The notes below the pieces were generated by a model. That model ran no database searches. It saw nothing but the letters and a program-made list of their open reading frames with translations, and had not been told where the DNA came from. A DNA stretch of 64,000 nucleotides from positions 434,001 to 498,000 of the forward strand of contig NZ_SADE01000004.1 in assembly GCF_004005845.1 (NCBI RefSeq), read 5' to 3'. The stretch comes from Hwanghaeella grinnelliae (GTDB taxonomy: Bacteria > Pseudomonadota > Alphaproteobacteria > UBA8366 > Aestuariispiraceae). Of the stretch, positions 41,375 to 50,862 are shown piece after piece. Made by a program: the position numbers and the translations under genes. Within the stretch, counting starts at the first letter, position 1, and the number at the start of each line of letters is the position of its first letter.

Positions 41375-42312
41375 GCAGTTTTTCGATTACCGAACCTTCA
41401 TCCCGTCAGAAATGGGCTGCCGGAACGCTGGTTATCCTGTATGCGGTGATCACTTTGCTGCCGTTGTTCTGGATACTGGCAACCGGCTTCAAGACGCCGG
41501 CCGACGCGATTTCCTATCCGCCGAAGATCCTGTTCGAACCGTCGCTGGAAGGGTATGTGAACCTGTTCACCACGCGGACACGGGTGACACCTGAACAGTT
41601 GGAAGCGCTGCCGCCGCCCGAAACCTGGTATGAGGCGATCGTTCGGAACCGCGACATGGTCATTGCCGGACCGTCCCGGTACGGCGAAAGGTTCCTGAAC
41701 TCCCTGATCATCGGGTTCGGATCGACATTTCTGTCGATCTTCCTCGGGACGCTCGCGGCCTATGCATTTTCCCGCTTCCGGGTGCCGCTGAAGGATGACC
41801 TTCTGTTCTTCATCCTCTCGACGCGGATGATGCCGCCCATCGCGGTCGCTATCCCAATCTTCCTGATGTTCAGGACGCTGGGCCTCAGCGATACGCATCT
41901 GGGGATGATCCTGCTGTATACGGCGGTGAATATCTCGCTGGCGGTTTGGCTGTTGAAGGGCTTTATCGACGAAATACCGCGGGAGTATGAAGAAGCCGCC
42001 TTGATCGACGGCTACACGCGGTTTCAGGCGTTCTATAAGGTCGTGTTGCCCCAGGCGGCGACGGGCATAGCGTCAACAGCGATCTTCTGTCTGATCTTTG
42101 CCTGGAACGAATACGCCTTCGCCGTTCTGCTCACGTCAGGCACCGCCCAGACGGCGCCCCCCTTCATCCCAACCATCATCGGTGTTGGCGGCCAGGACTG
42201 GCCCGCCGTTGCCGCCGGCGCGACGCTTTTCCTCGTCCCCGTCATGGTCTTCACAATTCTGCTGCGCAAACATTTGCTGCGCGGCATCACGTTCGGAGCT
42301 GTTCGGAAATGA
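41371..42312 (+). CDS. CUT1 ABC permease, MalG-like
   Basis: A 313-residue permease, partner of the MalF-like protein. The EAA loop is EYEEAALIDGYTRFQAFYKVVLPQ, and AWNEYAFAVLLTSG is the family's conserved final region. The start is ATG 41371 (ATGA overlap); the longer frame upstream lies inside the other permease gene. The next gene also begins with an ATGA overlap. Confidence 0.93.
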   Translation: MSSFSITEPSSRQKWAAGTLVILYAVITLLPLFWILATGFKTPADAISYPPKILFEPSLEGYVNLFTTRTRVTPEQLEALPPPETWYEAIVRNRDMVIAGPSRYGERFLNSLIIGFGSTFLSIFLGTLAAYAFSRFRVPLKDDLLFFILSTRMMPPIAVAIPIFLMFRTLGLSDTHLGMILLYTAVNISLAVWLLKGFIDEIPREYEEAALIDGYTRFQAFYKVVLPQAATGIASTAIFCLIFAWNEYAFAVLLTSGTAQTAPPFIPTIIGVGGQDWPAVAAGATLFLVPVMVFTILLRKHLLRGITFGAVRK

Positions 42313-42497
42313 GCAAATTCATCAATGGCCTGCTCAACCTTCGGCGGGGTCCGTGGGAAATGGTAGCCTCTATGCTGATTGCGATCGGCGTCGTAATGCT
42401 GATGCAGCCGTTCCAGATGTGGGCCTTCACCTATTCTTTCGTCGTCACGCTGGCGGGAACGGTCATGTTCCTCGTCGTCAGCCATTTTCCCGATTGA
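42309..42497 (+). CDS. Small two-helix membrane protein of the transporter operon
   Basis: A 62-residue protein with two hydrophobic segments (MVASMLIAIGVVMLM and FVVTLAGTVMFLVVSHF) and a short basic N-terminus. It starts by ATGA overlap with the MalG-like gene and lies 18 bases before the first ATPase, so it is made with the transporter. Some glycerol/polyol ABC operons of Alphaproteobacteria carry a small extra membrane protein (DUF2160) at a similar place; I cannot say this is the same family. A likely accessory subunit of the pore. Confidence 0.7.
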   Translation: MSKFINGLLNLRRGPWEMVASMLIAIGVVMLMQPFQMWAFTYSFVVTLAGTVMFLVVSHFPD

Positions 42498-42515
42498 CCC
42501 GGAGAGCACACGGCG

Positions 42516-43613
42516 ATGGCTGAAATCGTAATCAAAAATCTTCGCAAGGAATTCGGCGACTTCGTCGCGGTTCAATCCTCATCCTTCACGATTGAGGACG
42601 GCGAGTTCTTCATGCTGCTCGGCCCGTCCGGATGCGGGAAGACGACGACCCTCCGCATGATCGCGGGCCTCGAACTGCCAAGTTCCGGAGACATCTATAT
42701 CGATGGGGAAGAGGTCGGCCAAAAGCCGGCAAGTCAGCGGGATATTGCCTTTGTCTTTCAGATGTTCGCGCTCTACCCGCATATGAATGTGCGCAAGAAT
42801 ATCAGCTATCCGCTGGTCAGCCAGGGCATGTCGCGCGCAGCGGTGCGGGAAAAAGTGGCCGAGGTTTCGCGCATCCTGGGTATTGAGGATATCTTGGATC
42901 GTCCCGTGGGCGGTCTTTCCGGCGGTGACCGTCAAAGGGTCGCCTTGGGGCGCGCAATCGTGCGCAACCCTAAAGCTTTCATGATGGATGAGCCGCTGGG
43001 CGCTCTCGACGCAGAGTTCCGCGAACATATGGCGGAGGAATTGCGCGCCCTGCATGACCGGATGAACGCCACCACGGTTTATGTCACGCATGATCAGCTT
43101 GAAGCGATGCAGATGGGCGACAAGATCGTCGTGATGAACCATGGCGTCATCGAGCAGTTCGGGACACCGCAGGACATTTACGACAAACCGGCCACGATGT
43201 TCGTGGCGGATTTCATCGGATCGCCGCCGATGAACTTCTTGAAATTTTCCGGAACCGTGGATGCCGGGGCGAGCGCAGTCCGCTTGGAACATGTGGATCT
43301 GCCGGTGCCGGAAGTGAGGGAGGCGTTCGACGGCGACATGGCCTATGGGGTTCGGCCTGAACATATTCATTTGTCCGATGCCGCCCCGTATCGCGCCACC
43401 ATCGATGCCGTCGAATATCTCGGGACGACGCAAATCCTCACGCTCGATACGCCCAACGGCAAACTACGGGCGAGGATTTCATCAGAGCAACCCGCCCGGG
43501 CGGGCGAAAGCGTTGGGCTGACCTTCAATGGAAACACGGTGACCTTGTTCGACCGTCAGAGCGGACGGGCCCTGCGGTCCGAGTTGAACGCGGGGGTATT
43601 GTCCCATGGCTGA
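42516..43613 (+). CDS. CUT1 ABC ATPase, first of pair
   Basis: A 365-residue MalK/UgpC-type ATPase: Walker A GPSGCGKTT, Q-loop FVFQMFALYPH, signature LSGGDRQRVALGRAI, Walker B FMMDEPLGALDAE, H-loop VTHDQ, then the C-terminal TOBE/OB regulatory domain (GVRPEHIHL). All catalytic positions are intact. Its last 8 bases overlap the next ATPase gene, which suggests a heterodimer rather than the usual single MalK. Confidence 0.93.
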   Translation: MAEIVIKNLRKEFGDFVAVQSSSFTIEDGEFFMLLGPSGCGKTTTLRMIAGLELPSSGDIYIDGEEVGQKPASQRDIAFVFQMFALYPHMNVRKNISYPLVSQGMSRAAVREKVAEVSRILGIEDILDRPVGGLSGGDRQRVALGRAIVRNPKAFMMDEPLGALDAEFREHMAEELRALHDRMNATTVYVTHDQLEAMQMGDKIVVMNHGVIEQFGTPQDIYDKPATMFVADFIGSPPMNFLKFSGTVDAGASAVRLEHVDLPVPEVREAFDGDMAYGVRPEHIHLSDAAPYRATIDAVEYLGTTQILTLDTPNGKLRARISSEQPARAGESVGLTFNGNTVTLFDRQSGRALRSELNAGVLSHG

Positions 43614-44601
43614 CGTGGTTTTGAATAATCTGTCCAAGGCTTTCGGCGAGACAACGGCTGTCGAAAACCTGTCCATGACCGTACCGGATGGATCTTTCGT
43701 GGTTCTGCTGGGGCCGACCGGGGCCGGGAAAACCACAACGCTGCGCTTGATTTCGGGACTGGAACAGGCGGATGCCGGCACGGTGGAGATTAATGGGCGT
43801 GCGGTTAACAACGATACGCCGGCGCAGCGCAATGTCGCGATGGTTTTTCAGCAATACTCACTATACCCGCATATGACGGTGCGCGAGAATTTGGCCTTCC
43901 CACTACGGTCGCCGATCCTCAAGACGCCTGAAGATGAGATCACCCGGAAGGTTCAGGACGTGGCCGATGTCCTCCACATCGCGCACAAGCTGGACAATCG
44001 TGCGACGGCCCTTTCCGGGGGTGAGATGCAGCGGGTGTCGATCGGCCGCGCATTGGTGCGCGAGCCTTCGATCTTTTTGATGGACGAACCCTTGAGTTCG
44101 CTGGACGCCAAATTGCGGGCCGACCTGCGGATTGAGTTGAAACGCATTCATGCCAGTTTGGGCGCCACATTGCTGTATGTCACCCACGACCAGATAGAGG
44201 CAATGACCATGGCCACCCATGTGGGAGTGTTGGACCAAGGACGTCTGGTGCAGTTCGGCTCGCCGCGGGAAATCTATGAGAACCCGGTCAGCCTGTATGT
44301 CGCCGGGCGGCTCGGCATGCCGCGGATCAACGCTTTGCCCGCCGATCTGTTTCCAGGGGCGCCGACCGGTGCGAAGACAATCGGATTGCGTCCCGAACAC
44401 ATAGACCAAGAAGGCGGCAAGGCATGCAAAGTTGTTCGCGTCGAACATCTCGGCGACCAGACCCGCCTGCACCTGACGCTTGAAGGCCATGACATCGTGA
44501 CATTGACCGATGTCCATACGGACCTTGGCACGGGTGATGAAATCGCGATCCAACCCCGTAACCCGCTCTATTTTGATGCCGGCGGCGACCGCATAGTCTG
44601 A
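43606..44601 (+). CDS. CUT1 ABC ATPase, second of pair
   Basis: A 331-residue ATPase with Walker A GPTGAGKTT, Q-loop MVFQQYSLYPH, signature LSGGEMQRVSIGRAL, Walker B FLMDEPLSSLDAK, H-loop VTHDQ and a shorter C-terminal OB domain (GLRPEHIDQ). Complete motifs. Two dissimilar ATPases per transporter is known from glycerol/polyol importers of the GlpST type; the arrangement here is similar. Confidence 0.93.
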   Translation: MADVVLNNLSKAFGETTAVENLSMTVPDGSFVVLLGPTGAGKTTTLRLISGLEQADAGTVEINGRAVNNDTPAQRNVAMVFQQYSLYPHMTVRENLAFPLRSPILKTPEDEITRKVQDVADVLHIAHKLDNRATALSGGEMQRVSIGRALVREPSIFLMDEPLSSLDAKLRADLRIELKRIHASLGATLLYVTHDQIEAMTMATHVGVLDQGRLVQFGSPREIYENPVSLYVAGRLGMPRINALPADLFPGAPTGAKTIGLRPEHIDQEGGKACKVVRVEHLGDQTRLHLTLEGHDIVTLTDVHTDLGTGDEIAIQPRNPLYFDAGGDRIV

Positions 44602-44610
44602 GGAGTGCGC

Positions 44611-46236
44611 ATGATGAAGCAGTTTATCAATTCGAAGGAGACCTTGGTCACCGAAGCGATTGACGGCAGCCTTAGGATGGCAGGCGGCCGTCTGGCGCGT
44701 CTTGATGGATATCCTCACATCAAGGTCGTTGTGCGCACCGACTGGGACCGATCGAAAGTCGCGCTGGTATCGGGCGGCGGGTCGGGGCACGAACCGAGCC
44801 ATGCGGGTTTCGTCGGACAGGGGATGCTGACGGCCGCTGTTTGCGGTGAGGTCTTCGCCTCGCCTTCCGTCGATGCCGTCCTTGCGGGAATTCTCGCCGT
44901 GACGGGAAAGGCGGGATGCCTTCTGATCGTCAAGAACTATACCGGCGACCGGCTGAATTTCGGACTGGCCGCCGAACGGGCGCGCGCCTTCGGTCTGAAG
45001 GTCAATATGGTTATCGTGGATGATGACGTAGCGCTTCCAGACCTGCCGCAGGCGCGCGGTGTCGCCGGCACGCTGTTCGTCCACAAGATCGCCGGTGCGC
45101 TGGCGGATCAGGGGGCCGACTTAGATACAGTGACGCAAGCGGCAATCGAGGTCATCGAAGGGGTCGTATCGATTGGTATGTCCCTCGATACCTGCACCAT
45201 TCCGGGATCGCCTAAAGAAGAAAGGATCGCCGGGGGCAAAGCAGAGCTGGGCTTGGGGATCCACGGGGAACCCGGCATAGAACAAGTCGGTTTTTCCGGG
45301 GCAAAGGATGCAGTGGAAATGGTGGTGGACCGACTAGCACCGAATATCGGGCCGGGCCCCCATGTGGCGCTGCTCAACAATCTCGGCGGCGCGACGCCGT
45401 TGGAAATGGCTGTTTTGGCGGAGGAACTTGTCAGGTCCCGTATCGGCGAGCAAATCCGATGGATCGTCGGTCCCGCGCCGATGATGACGTCTTTGGATAT
45501 GCAGGGGTTTTCCGTATCCCTGTTACCCCTTGGGAAAGTCGCGGAGCGCGGATTGCTTGCGCCGGTCGCGCCATGGGCCTGGCCCGGATGCCTTCCCGTT
45601 GGGGATATTGCGGTGGAACCGCTTCCCGATGGGTTGACCCCGATCCTGCCGACGCCGTCGAGCAATCCGCAGGTCAGACAGTTCATTGAGAATTGTTGCG
45701 ATATCTTGATCGCAGCCGAGGAGGATTTGAACGCATTGGATGCCAAGTCCGGCGATGGGGATACCGGAAGCACCCTGGCGACCGCGGCAAGGGCATTGAA
45801 GAGCGCGATGGACCGTTTGCCCCTGGCGGACCTGACCCAGCTCTACCGGGCAATCGGCCTGGAACTCAGTCAGACCATGGGCGGGTCGTCCGGCGTTCTT
45901 CTCGCGATCTTTTTCGCAGCGGCCGGCGATGCTTCCGCCAGCGGGAATGACATTACGAGTTCCTTGGTTGCGGGGCTCGACCGGATCCAACAGGTCGGCG
46001 GCGCACGGCCCGGCGACCGTACGATGATCGACGCCCTCGCGCCGGCGCTGGAGGCACTCCCCGGCGGCTTGGCAGCGGCGGCAGCCGCGGCCCGGGAAGG
46101 GGCCGACGCCACGGCAAAGATCACCAAGGCGCGGGCTGGGCGTGCGAGCTATATTTCCGCGGAGAACCTTGCGGGGCATAACGACCCGGGCGCTGAAGCG
46201 GTTGCGCGGCTGCTGGAGAAGCTCGGAACTGGATGA
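44611..46236 (+). CDS. DhaK-DhaL fusion ketose kinase (dihydroxyacetone kinase family)
   Basis: A 541-residue ATP-dependent kinase. The DhaK part (about 1-330) binds the ketose covalently through a His, seen as His218 in GLGIHGEPG, with GGGSGHEPSH at the N-terminal loop. The DhaL part (about 350-541) holds the Mg-ATP site with LDAKSGDGDTGST and the Asp cluster. The start is taken at ATG 44611, 6 bases after GAGGAG. Single-chain DhaKL enzymes act on dihydroxyacetone or other short ketoses such as erythrulose. As the last gene of the transporter operon it probably phosphorylates the imported compound or its oxidation product. Confidence 0.92.
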   Translation: MMKQFINSKETLVTEAIDGSLRMAGGRLARLDGYPHIKVVVRTDWDRSKVALVSGGGSGHEPSHAGFVGQGMLTAAVCGEVFASPSVDAVLAGILAVTGKAGCLLIVKNYTGDRLNFGLAAERARAFGLKVNMVIVDDDVALPDLPQARGVAGTLFVHKIAGALADQGADLDTVTQAAIEVIEGVVSIGMSLDTCTIPGSPKEERIAGGKAELGLGIHGEPGIEQVGFSGAKDAVEMVVDRLAPNIGPGPHVALLNNLGGATPLEMAVLAEELVRSRIGEQIRWIVGPAPMMTSLDMQGFSVSLLPLGKVAERGLLAPVAPWAWPGCLPVGDIAVEPLPDGLTPILPTPSSNPQVRQFIENCCDILIAAEEDLNALDAKSGDGDTGSTLATAARALKSAMDRLPLADLTQLYRAIGLELSQTMGGSSGVLLAIFFAAAGDASASGNDITSSLVAGLDRIQQVGGARPGDRTMIDALAPALEALPGGLAAAAAAAREGADATAKITKARAGRASYISAENLAGHNDPGAEAVARLLEKLGTG

Positions 46237-46339
46237 TCGAATGGTCCAGCGACGCTGGCCGTTTGGCCGCAAGGAGCATCGATCCTGAACTGGCCGAGGT
46301 TGGACCCGCGGCCCTTCTTTCGATCGGTCATGTATTAGC

Positions 46340-47077
46340 CTAGATCGGATAGCGGCCGCCCAGTTTGTCCGTCAGTTCCCGCACTGCCGACATCATGGGT
46401 TCCTTCATCCTTTCGATATCGGTCGGTCCGAACCGTTCCTTCGGCCCCGAGAAGGAAAGCGCCCCGAGAATCCGATCCCGATCCGTAAAGACCGGGGCCG
46501 CGAAGCCGGCGCAGAACTTGTCCCGTTCGCCCATGGATGTCGCGAAACAGTCGCGCCGAATTTGGTCCATCTCGTCGCCGGTCGCTTTGTCATCTCCAAA
46601 GGCGAGAAGCACTTTGCCGGCGGCGCCGCGCCGCATGGGCAGGCGGTCACCGACCTGCACCCTGTCGAGTGTCGAATGGGTCGAGTCGATCCGGAACAGG
46701 CAGATCCGTTCCTCAGCGGTTTGACGGATGTGGAAGGACGGGCTTTCGGTGCCTGAATCGACCAACCGTTGCATCACGGGCATGAACAAGTGCTTCAGCG
46801 GATTGGCCCGGTCATAGGCCATGCCCAACTGCATGATGGTGGGCCCCAGTGCGTATTTTGTATCGTCGACTTTGACAACATAACCCGCGTCCTGCAGCGA
46901 CTGGAGAATACGCAGGATCGTACTCTTGTAGAGATCTGTCGCCCGTGAGATTTCCGACAGGTTGAGCGGCAAGCTGCTGCCTTGCAGGGAAGAGATGATC
47001 GAGATCGCGCGATCCACCGCCGCGACGCCCCGCTTCTCGTCGTCGGAACCCGGTCTTGTTTCTTCCTGAATTCTCAC
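46340..47077 (-). CDS. IclR-family transcriptional regulator
   Basis: A 245-residue regulator with a winged HTH (LSEISRATDLYKSTILRIL) and a C-terminal IclR effector domain (MRRGAAGKVLLAF and GERDKFCAGFAAPVFTD). It starts at GTG 47077, 8 bases after GGAG. Effectors in this family are small organic acids. A perfect palindrome lies in its own upstream region. It sits between the kinase operon and a dehydrogenase divergent from the third transporter, and may control the latter two. Confidence 0.92.
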   Translation of the reverse strand: MRIQEETRPGSDDEKRGVAAVDRAISIISSLQGSSLPLNLSEISRATDLYKSTILRILQSLQDAGYVVKVDDTKYALGPTIMQLGMAYDRANPLKHLFMPVMQRLVDSGTESPSFHIRQTAEERICLFRIDSTHSTLDRVQVGDRLPMRRGAAGKVLLAFGDDKATGDEMDQIRRDCFATSMGERDKFCAGFAAPVFTDRDRILGALSFSGPKERFGPTDIERMKEPMMSAVRELTDKLGGRYPI

Positions 47078-47095
47078 GAAGCGGCTCCAATTATT

Positions 47096-47111
47096 GGCAA
47101 TTCGAATTGCC
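47096..47111. promoter_or_regulatory. Perfect 16-bp palindrome, likely IclR-type operator
   Basis: GGCAATTCGAATTGCC is fully self-complementary and lies 18 bases upstream of the GTG start of the IclR-type gene, where a bound regulator would cover the promoter and ribosome-site region. Confidence 0.75.
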
Positions 47112-47224
47112 GTCCGATGAACGGAACTGGCAGTCTAGACCACAATACTTGCCGGGTTGGAACGGGCCAATCGGCAAACGGAACCTGGTCGGGGGGCGAC
47201 CACGAAAAGAGTGTCCGGACCGTA

Positions 47225-48106
47225 TCAGGTCTTGTCGACCACACGGACCAGTGCGGGGAAGTAGGCGTCTTGATATCCCGCGGCTTGGGCCTTCTCCATC
47301 CGGGATCGCGCGAGTTCCGCGCCCTGGGCGCGAATGCCGGTCATCTCGGCCAAATCGATGGCGTAACTAACATCCTTCAGCGCATAATCTGTAGGAAAGG
47401 CGCCGGTCGGGAATGTATCGGGCAGCATCGCTTTCATCCCGTGGTTCCGCAGCGCAAAGCTATCGGCCGATCCCTTCGACAATGTATTGAACAGAAGTTC
47501 TCCATCGACCCCGGCGGCTTTGCCAAGTTCCAGGGCCTCGGACAGTGCCACCACCGTTTCGAACAGAACCATGTTGTTGAGGATCTTCACGACCTGACCG
47601 CACCCGACCGGCCCGCAATGGGTGATCTCCGTCGCGGCGTGGGCCAGCAGGGGCCGAATCCGGTCAAAGACCTCCGCCGTACCGCCGACCATGATCGACA
47701 GCGTTCCGTCTTCTGCGGCCTGCCTCGTTCTGGCGACAGGTGCATCCGCATAGTCGATGTTTTTGCGAGACAACGCTTCGGCTAGTTCGCGCGTAAGGCT
47801 GACCGGAGCGGTCGTCATATCGACCAGCAGCAAACCGTCCCGGCCGGTTTCCAGAACACCGCCCGGCCCATTGACGACGGCTTCCAACTGTTTTCCTCCG
47901 GGGAGGGACAGAAAGAGGATATCGACCTTACCCGCTAGGTCAGAGAGAGCCTTGGCTTTAATCGCACCCAGCTCGACCAACCGTTCGACCGGTTCGGGTT
48001 TCAGGTCGAAGACATGCACTGTCTCCCCCGACTTGGTTAGAATGTTGCGGCATATAGGTTCGCCCATAACACCCAATCCAGCAAAGCCAATTACGGGCTG
48101 TGTCAT
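47225..48106 (-). CDS. 3-Hydroxyisobutyrate dehydrogenase-family oxidoreductase
   Basis: A 293-residue beta-hydroxyacid dehydrogenase. The Rossmann motif is IGFAGLGVMGEPI. The substrate loop DAPVARTRQAAEDGTLSIMVGG differs from the usual DAPVSGG by carrying Ala-Arg-Thr. The catalytic Lys is in VVKILNNMV. ATG 48106 after GGAG is chosen; the longer frame starts inside the regulatory gap. The enzyme oxidises a hydroxy acid such as 3-hydroxyisobutyrate, tartronate semialdehyde or a sugar acid. It is divergent from the third transporter, so both likely respond to the IclR-type regulator. Confidence 0.9.
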   Translation of the reverse strand: MTQPVIGFAGLGVMGEPICRNILTKSGETVHVFDLKPEPVERLVELGAIKAKALSDLAGKVDILFLSLPGGKQLEAVVNGPGGVLETGRDGLLLVDMTTAPVSLTRELAEALSRKNIDYADAPVARTRQAAEDGTLSIMVGGTAEVFDRIRPLLAHAATEITHCGPVGCGQVVKILNNMVLFETVVALSEALELGKAAGVDGELLFNTLSKGSADSFALRNHGMKAMLPDTFPTGAFPTDYALKDVSYAIDLAEMTGIRAQGAELARSRMEKAQAAGYQDAYFPALVRVVDKT

Positions 48107-48525
48107 CAACCGTCTCCATCGCGATTTTGTATTGTTGGAATTCGTTTCCTCGAATTTTAAAAATAGACCAAAAGGTCTGTCTGGCACAACAGTTTGCCCT
48201 GTCCGCTGCATGTGGACCTTGCTGGATCAACGCAGGTGGGTGGCATTGCGGATGGGCTCCTAGTTTTGACTGCAAATCAGTAGTATTTACGACTATTTCC
48301 TTGACAAGAATTTTCCTTCCAGGTGATCCTCGGTTGTTGCAGTGCAAAAAATCGATCTGGTTTGGAGGGGGTTGCCATGAAAGCGTCAGGTTATCGAAAG
48401 ATCAGTGAAACGCGGTATTCCTTGGATCTGTGGGGCTGAGATGCCTTTGCTTCCCTGTATCCCGCCAAAGCGTTGGATAACCGTCTTGACCGCGACAGGT
48501 TTGTTGCAAAGCAAAAGTAGGTTCC
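48107..48525. promoter_or_regulatory. Divergent regulatory region with two operator-like sites
   Basis: TGGAATTCGTTTCCT (48136-48150) is close to the IclR box TGGAAATnATTTCCA of enterobacteria. A second inverted repeat, AGACC-AAAA-GGTCT, is at 48165-48178. TTGACA at 48301 is a possible -35 box toward the transporter, but no good -10 box follows. No gene is seen in this 419-base stretch. Confidence 0.6.
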
Positions 48526-49665
48526 ATGGCGACTGTTGATTTCAATCGAATCTGGAAGCGTTACGGTGATGTCGAAGCGGTAAAGGACGTCAGTCTGAAC
48601 TGCCCGCAAGGTGAAATGCTCGCCCTGTTGGGGCCATCCGGTTGCGGCAAAAGTTCAATACTGAAGATGGTGGCGGGTGTCGAAGAGATCAGCGAAGGGG
48701 AGATCACCTTCGACGCAAAACCCGTATCCCATTTGCCGCCCGGCGCGCGAAACATTGCCATGGTCTTCGAGGATTATGCGCTTTATCCGCATATGACGGC
48801 CGCGGAGAATATCGCCTTTCCGCTCAAGGTCCGCGGCGTACCGCGGCGCGAAGCTGCTAAGCGCATCGACGGCTTGATAGACATGCTGTCCTTGGACGAT
48901 GTGCGGGACCAGCGGGTAAGCGGCCTTTCCGGGGGCGCGCAGCAACGAATCTCTATTGGGCGTGCCCTTGTCCGCGACCCGGAACTGGTTCTATTCGACG
49001 AGCCTTTAAGCCATCTCGACGGCGACCAGAAGGTTCAGCTTCGTTCCGAGATCAAGCGCCTCCAGCAGACGGCGAACCTGACCTCTATCCTTGTCACCCA
49101 TGATCAAAGCGAAGCCATCGCGATGGCCGACCGTGTCGCGGTGATGAACAACGGCGTACTTCAGCAGGTCGGTTCACCACATGACCTGTACGAAACGCCG
49201 GCTAACCTGTTTGTTGCCAATTTCATCGGTGAACCGCCGATGAACCTGTATGAGGTGACCGTTCATCAAACGGGTAACCGGATCATTTTGAGGCATGACG
49301 GTTTGGCAATCGACTTTGCCGCCGACGTCTTGGGACGTTTCGTGTCCGGGCTGGGCAGCGATGCCGCGACGATCGGCATACGGCCCGAAGATGTTCGGGT
49401 CTCGGCTGGACATGGTCAGACGTACGCTACGGACGGCGATGCCGCGGCAACGATCCCGGCGCGTGTCGACTATATAGAACCGCGCGGCGACAGCGATGTA
49501 CTGACACTCAAGACGGATTCCGGGGCGATTGTCGTAGCGGAAGTCGACGGCCCATCGGAATACGTGATCGGCAGTCCCACTGAGATATCGGTTTCCGTCG
49601 GCAAGGTGCATTTCTTTTCGACTGAAACCGGTAATGCGCTGGGTCGCAGGGGAGGGGACGCGTGA
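48526..49665 (+). CDS. CUT1-type ABC ATPase with Glu in the Q-loop
   Basis: A 379-residue MalK-type ATPase: Walker A GPSGCGKSS, signature LSGGAQQRISIGRAL, Walker B LVLFDEPLSHLDGD, and H-loop His in VTHDQ. The Q-loop, normally VFQ, is VFEDYALYPH, with Glu82 replacing Gln. A C-terminal OB domain (GIRPEDVRVSA) is present. Its stop overlaps the GTG of the next ATPase as GTGA. The two form a probable heterodimer driving the third transporter. Confidence 0.9.
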   Translation: MATVDFNRIWKRYGDVEAVKDVSLNCPQGEMLALLGPSGCGKSSILKMVAGVEEISEGEITFDAKPVSHLPPGARNIAMVFEDYALYPHMTAAENIAFPLKVRGVPRREAAKRIDGLIDMLSLDDVRDQRVSGLSGGAQQRISIGRALVRDPELVLFDEPLSHLDGDQKVQLRSEIKRLQQTANLTSILVTHDQSEAIAMADRVAVMNNGVLQQVGSPHDLYETPANLFVANFIGEPPMNLYEVTVHQTGNRIILRHDGLAIDFAADVLGRFVSGLGSDAATIGIRPEDVRVSAGHGQTYATDGDAAATIPARVDYIEPRGDSDVLTLKTDSGAIVVAEVDGPSEYVIGSPTEISVSVGKVHFFSTETGNALGRRGGDA

Positions 49666-50846
49666 CCGATCATAACGGTCTGATCCTTAACGAGCTTTCC
49701 AAAACGTTTGGCGACAACCAAGCGCTGAACGGTATCGACCTGGACGTTGCGCCGGGCGAGGTCGTTGCGGTTACGGGGCCATCGGGGGCCGGTAAATCGA
49801 CCCTGTGCAAATGTATCGCGGGCCTGGAACGGCCTGATAGCGGCAGCGTCTTCCTGGGCGGCAGGGAGATCGCCGGGGACCTCCCGGGCGGGCGCGGTGT
49901 CGCTTTCCTTTTCGAGAGTTATGCCCTGTATCCGCACAAGACGGTTTTCGAAAACGCCGCATCGCCGTTGCGTGTGCCGGGCCGAAGTTCCTCGCTTTCC
50001 GGCGCGGAACTGGCCGACCGGATCGGGCGTGAACTGGACAAACTGGCGATCGGTCATTTGGCGGACCGTCTTCCGTCGGAACTGTCCGGGGGCCAGAAGC
50101 AGCGGGCTGCCTTGGCCCGTGCCCTGGTTCAGGATAACGCGGCGATCACCATGCTCGACGAGCCGATATCGCATTTGGACGCTAAATTGCGGCATCGGCT
50201 GCGTGGGGAAATCAAACGCGAATTGATGGCGCGGGATGCGCCGGCGATTTGGGTGACGCCCGATGGGTTGGAGGCGCTCTCCGTCGGTGACCGGGTCGCG
50301 GTATTGATCGGCGGTAAGATCGCCCAATTCGGGACACCGCGAGAGATTTGGGAAAACCCGGCCAGTGTCGAGGTCGCCCGATTGATTGGCGACCCACCGA
50401 TGAATTTGCTGTCGGCGCGACTTCAGGATCGCGACGGGACAGTAACGGCTGAACTGGATGACGGCATGCACCTTATTCTGCCACCCGACAGCGTCGAGCG
50501 GTTGGTGGCGGCATCGGGCAAGCAGAGCCTTCAGGATGGGGCCGTTACCATCGGGGTCAAACCAAGGGATATCCGGATTATCCGACTGGAAGATGTCGGC
50601 GTGATGACATCCGAGGTCGTGTCCCTTGAGCCCTTCGGGAAGCACAGTCTTGTCACTTTGTCGCTTGGGAAGTCTTTCGTCCGCGTGAAAGCCAGAGATG
50701 ACATGGGTGTTCGGCCTGGGGAACGCGTCGGGCTGAGGTTCACCGGACCGGTGACATTTTTTAAAGCAAAGACGGGAAGCCGCATCGTTACGGGGTGGGA
50801 AGAACAAGGAGGCGAAACCGAGCGACGGGCTGTGCCCGCGCTCTAA
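49662..50846 (+). CDS. CUT1-type ABC ATPase lacking the switch His
   Basis: A 394-residue ATPase with Walker A GPSGAGKST, signature LSGGQKQRAALARAL and Walker B ITMLDEPISHLDAK. Both switch positions are changed: the Q-loop is LFESYALYPH (Glu85) and the H-loop is VTPDGLEAL (Pro200 instead of His). In typical ABC ATPases the switch His is needed for efficient hydrolysis, so this subunit may only form a weak or regulatory site beside its partner. It starts at GTG after GGAGGGG. It is not truncated and has a full OB domain. Confidence 0.9.
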   Translation: MTDHNGLILNELSKTFGDNQALNGIDLDVAPGEVVAVTGPSGAGKSTLCKCIAGLERPDSGSVFLGGREIAGDLPGGRGVAFLFESYALYPHKTVFENAASPLRVPGRSSSLSGAELADRIGRELDKLAIGHLADRLPSELSGGQKQRAALARALVQDNAAITMLDEPISHLDAKLRHRLRGEIKRELMARDAPAIWVTPDGLEALSVGDRVAVLIGGKIAQFGTPREIWENPASVEVARLIGDPPMNLLSARLQDRDGTVTAELDDGMHLILPPDSVERLVAASGKQSLQDGAVTIGVKPRDIRIIRLEDVGVMTSEVVSLEPFGKHSLVTLSLGKSFVRVKARDDMGVRPGERVGLRFTGPVTFFKAKTGSRIVTGWEEQGGETERRAVPAL

Positions 50847-50862
50847 AAAACGGGAGTGGAGT

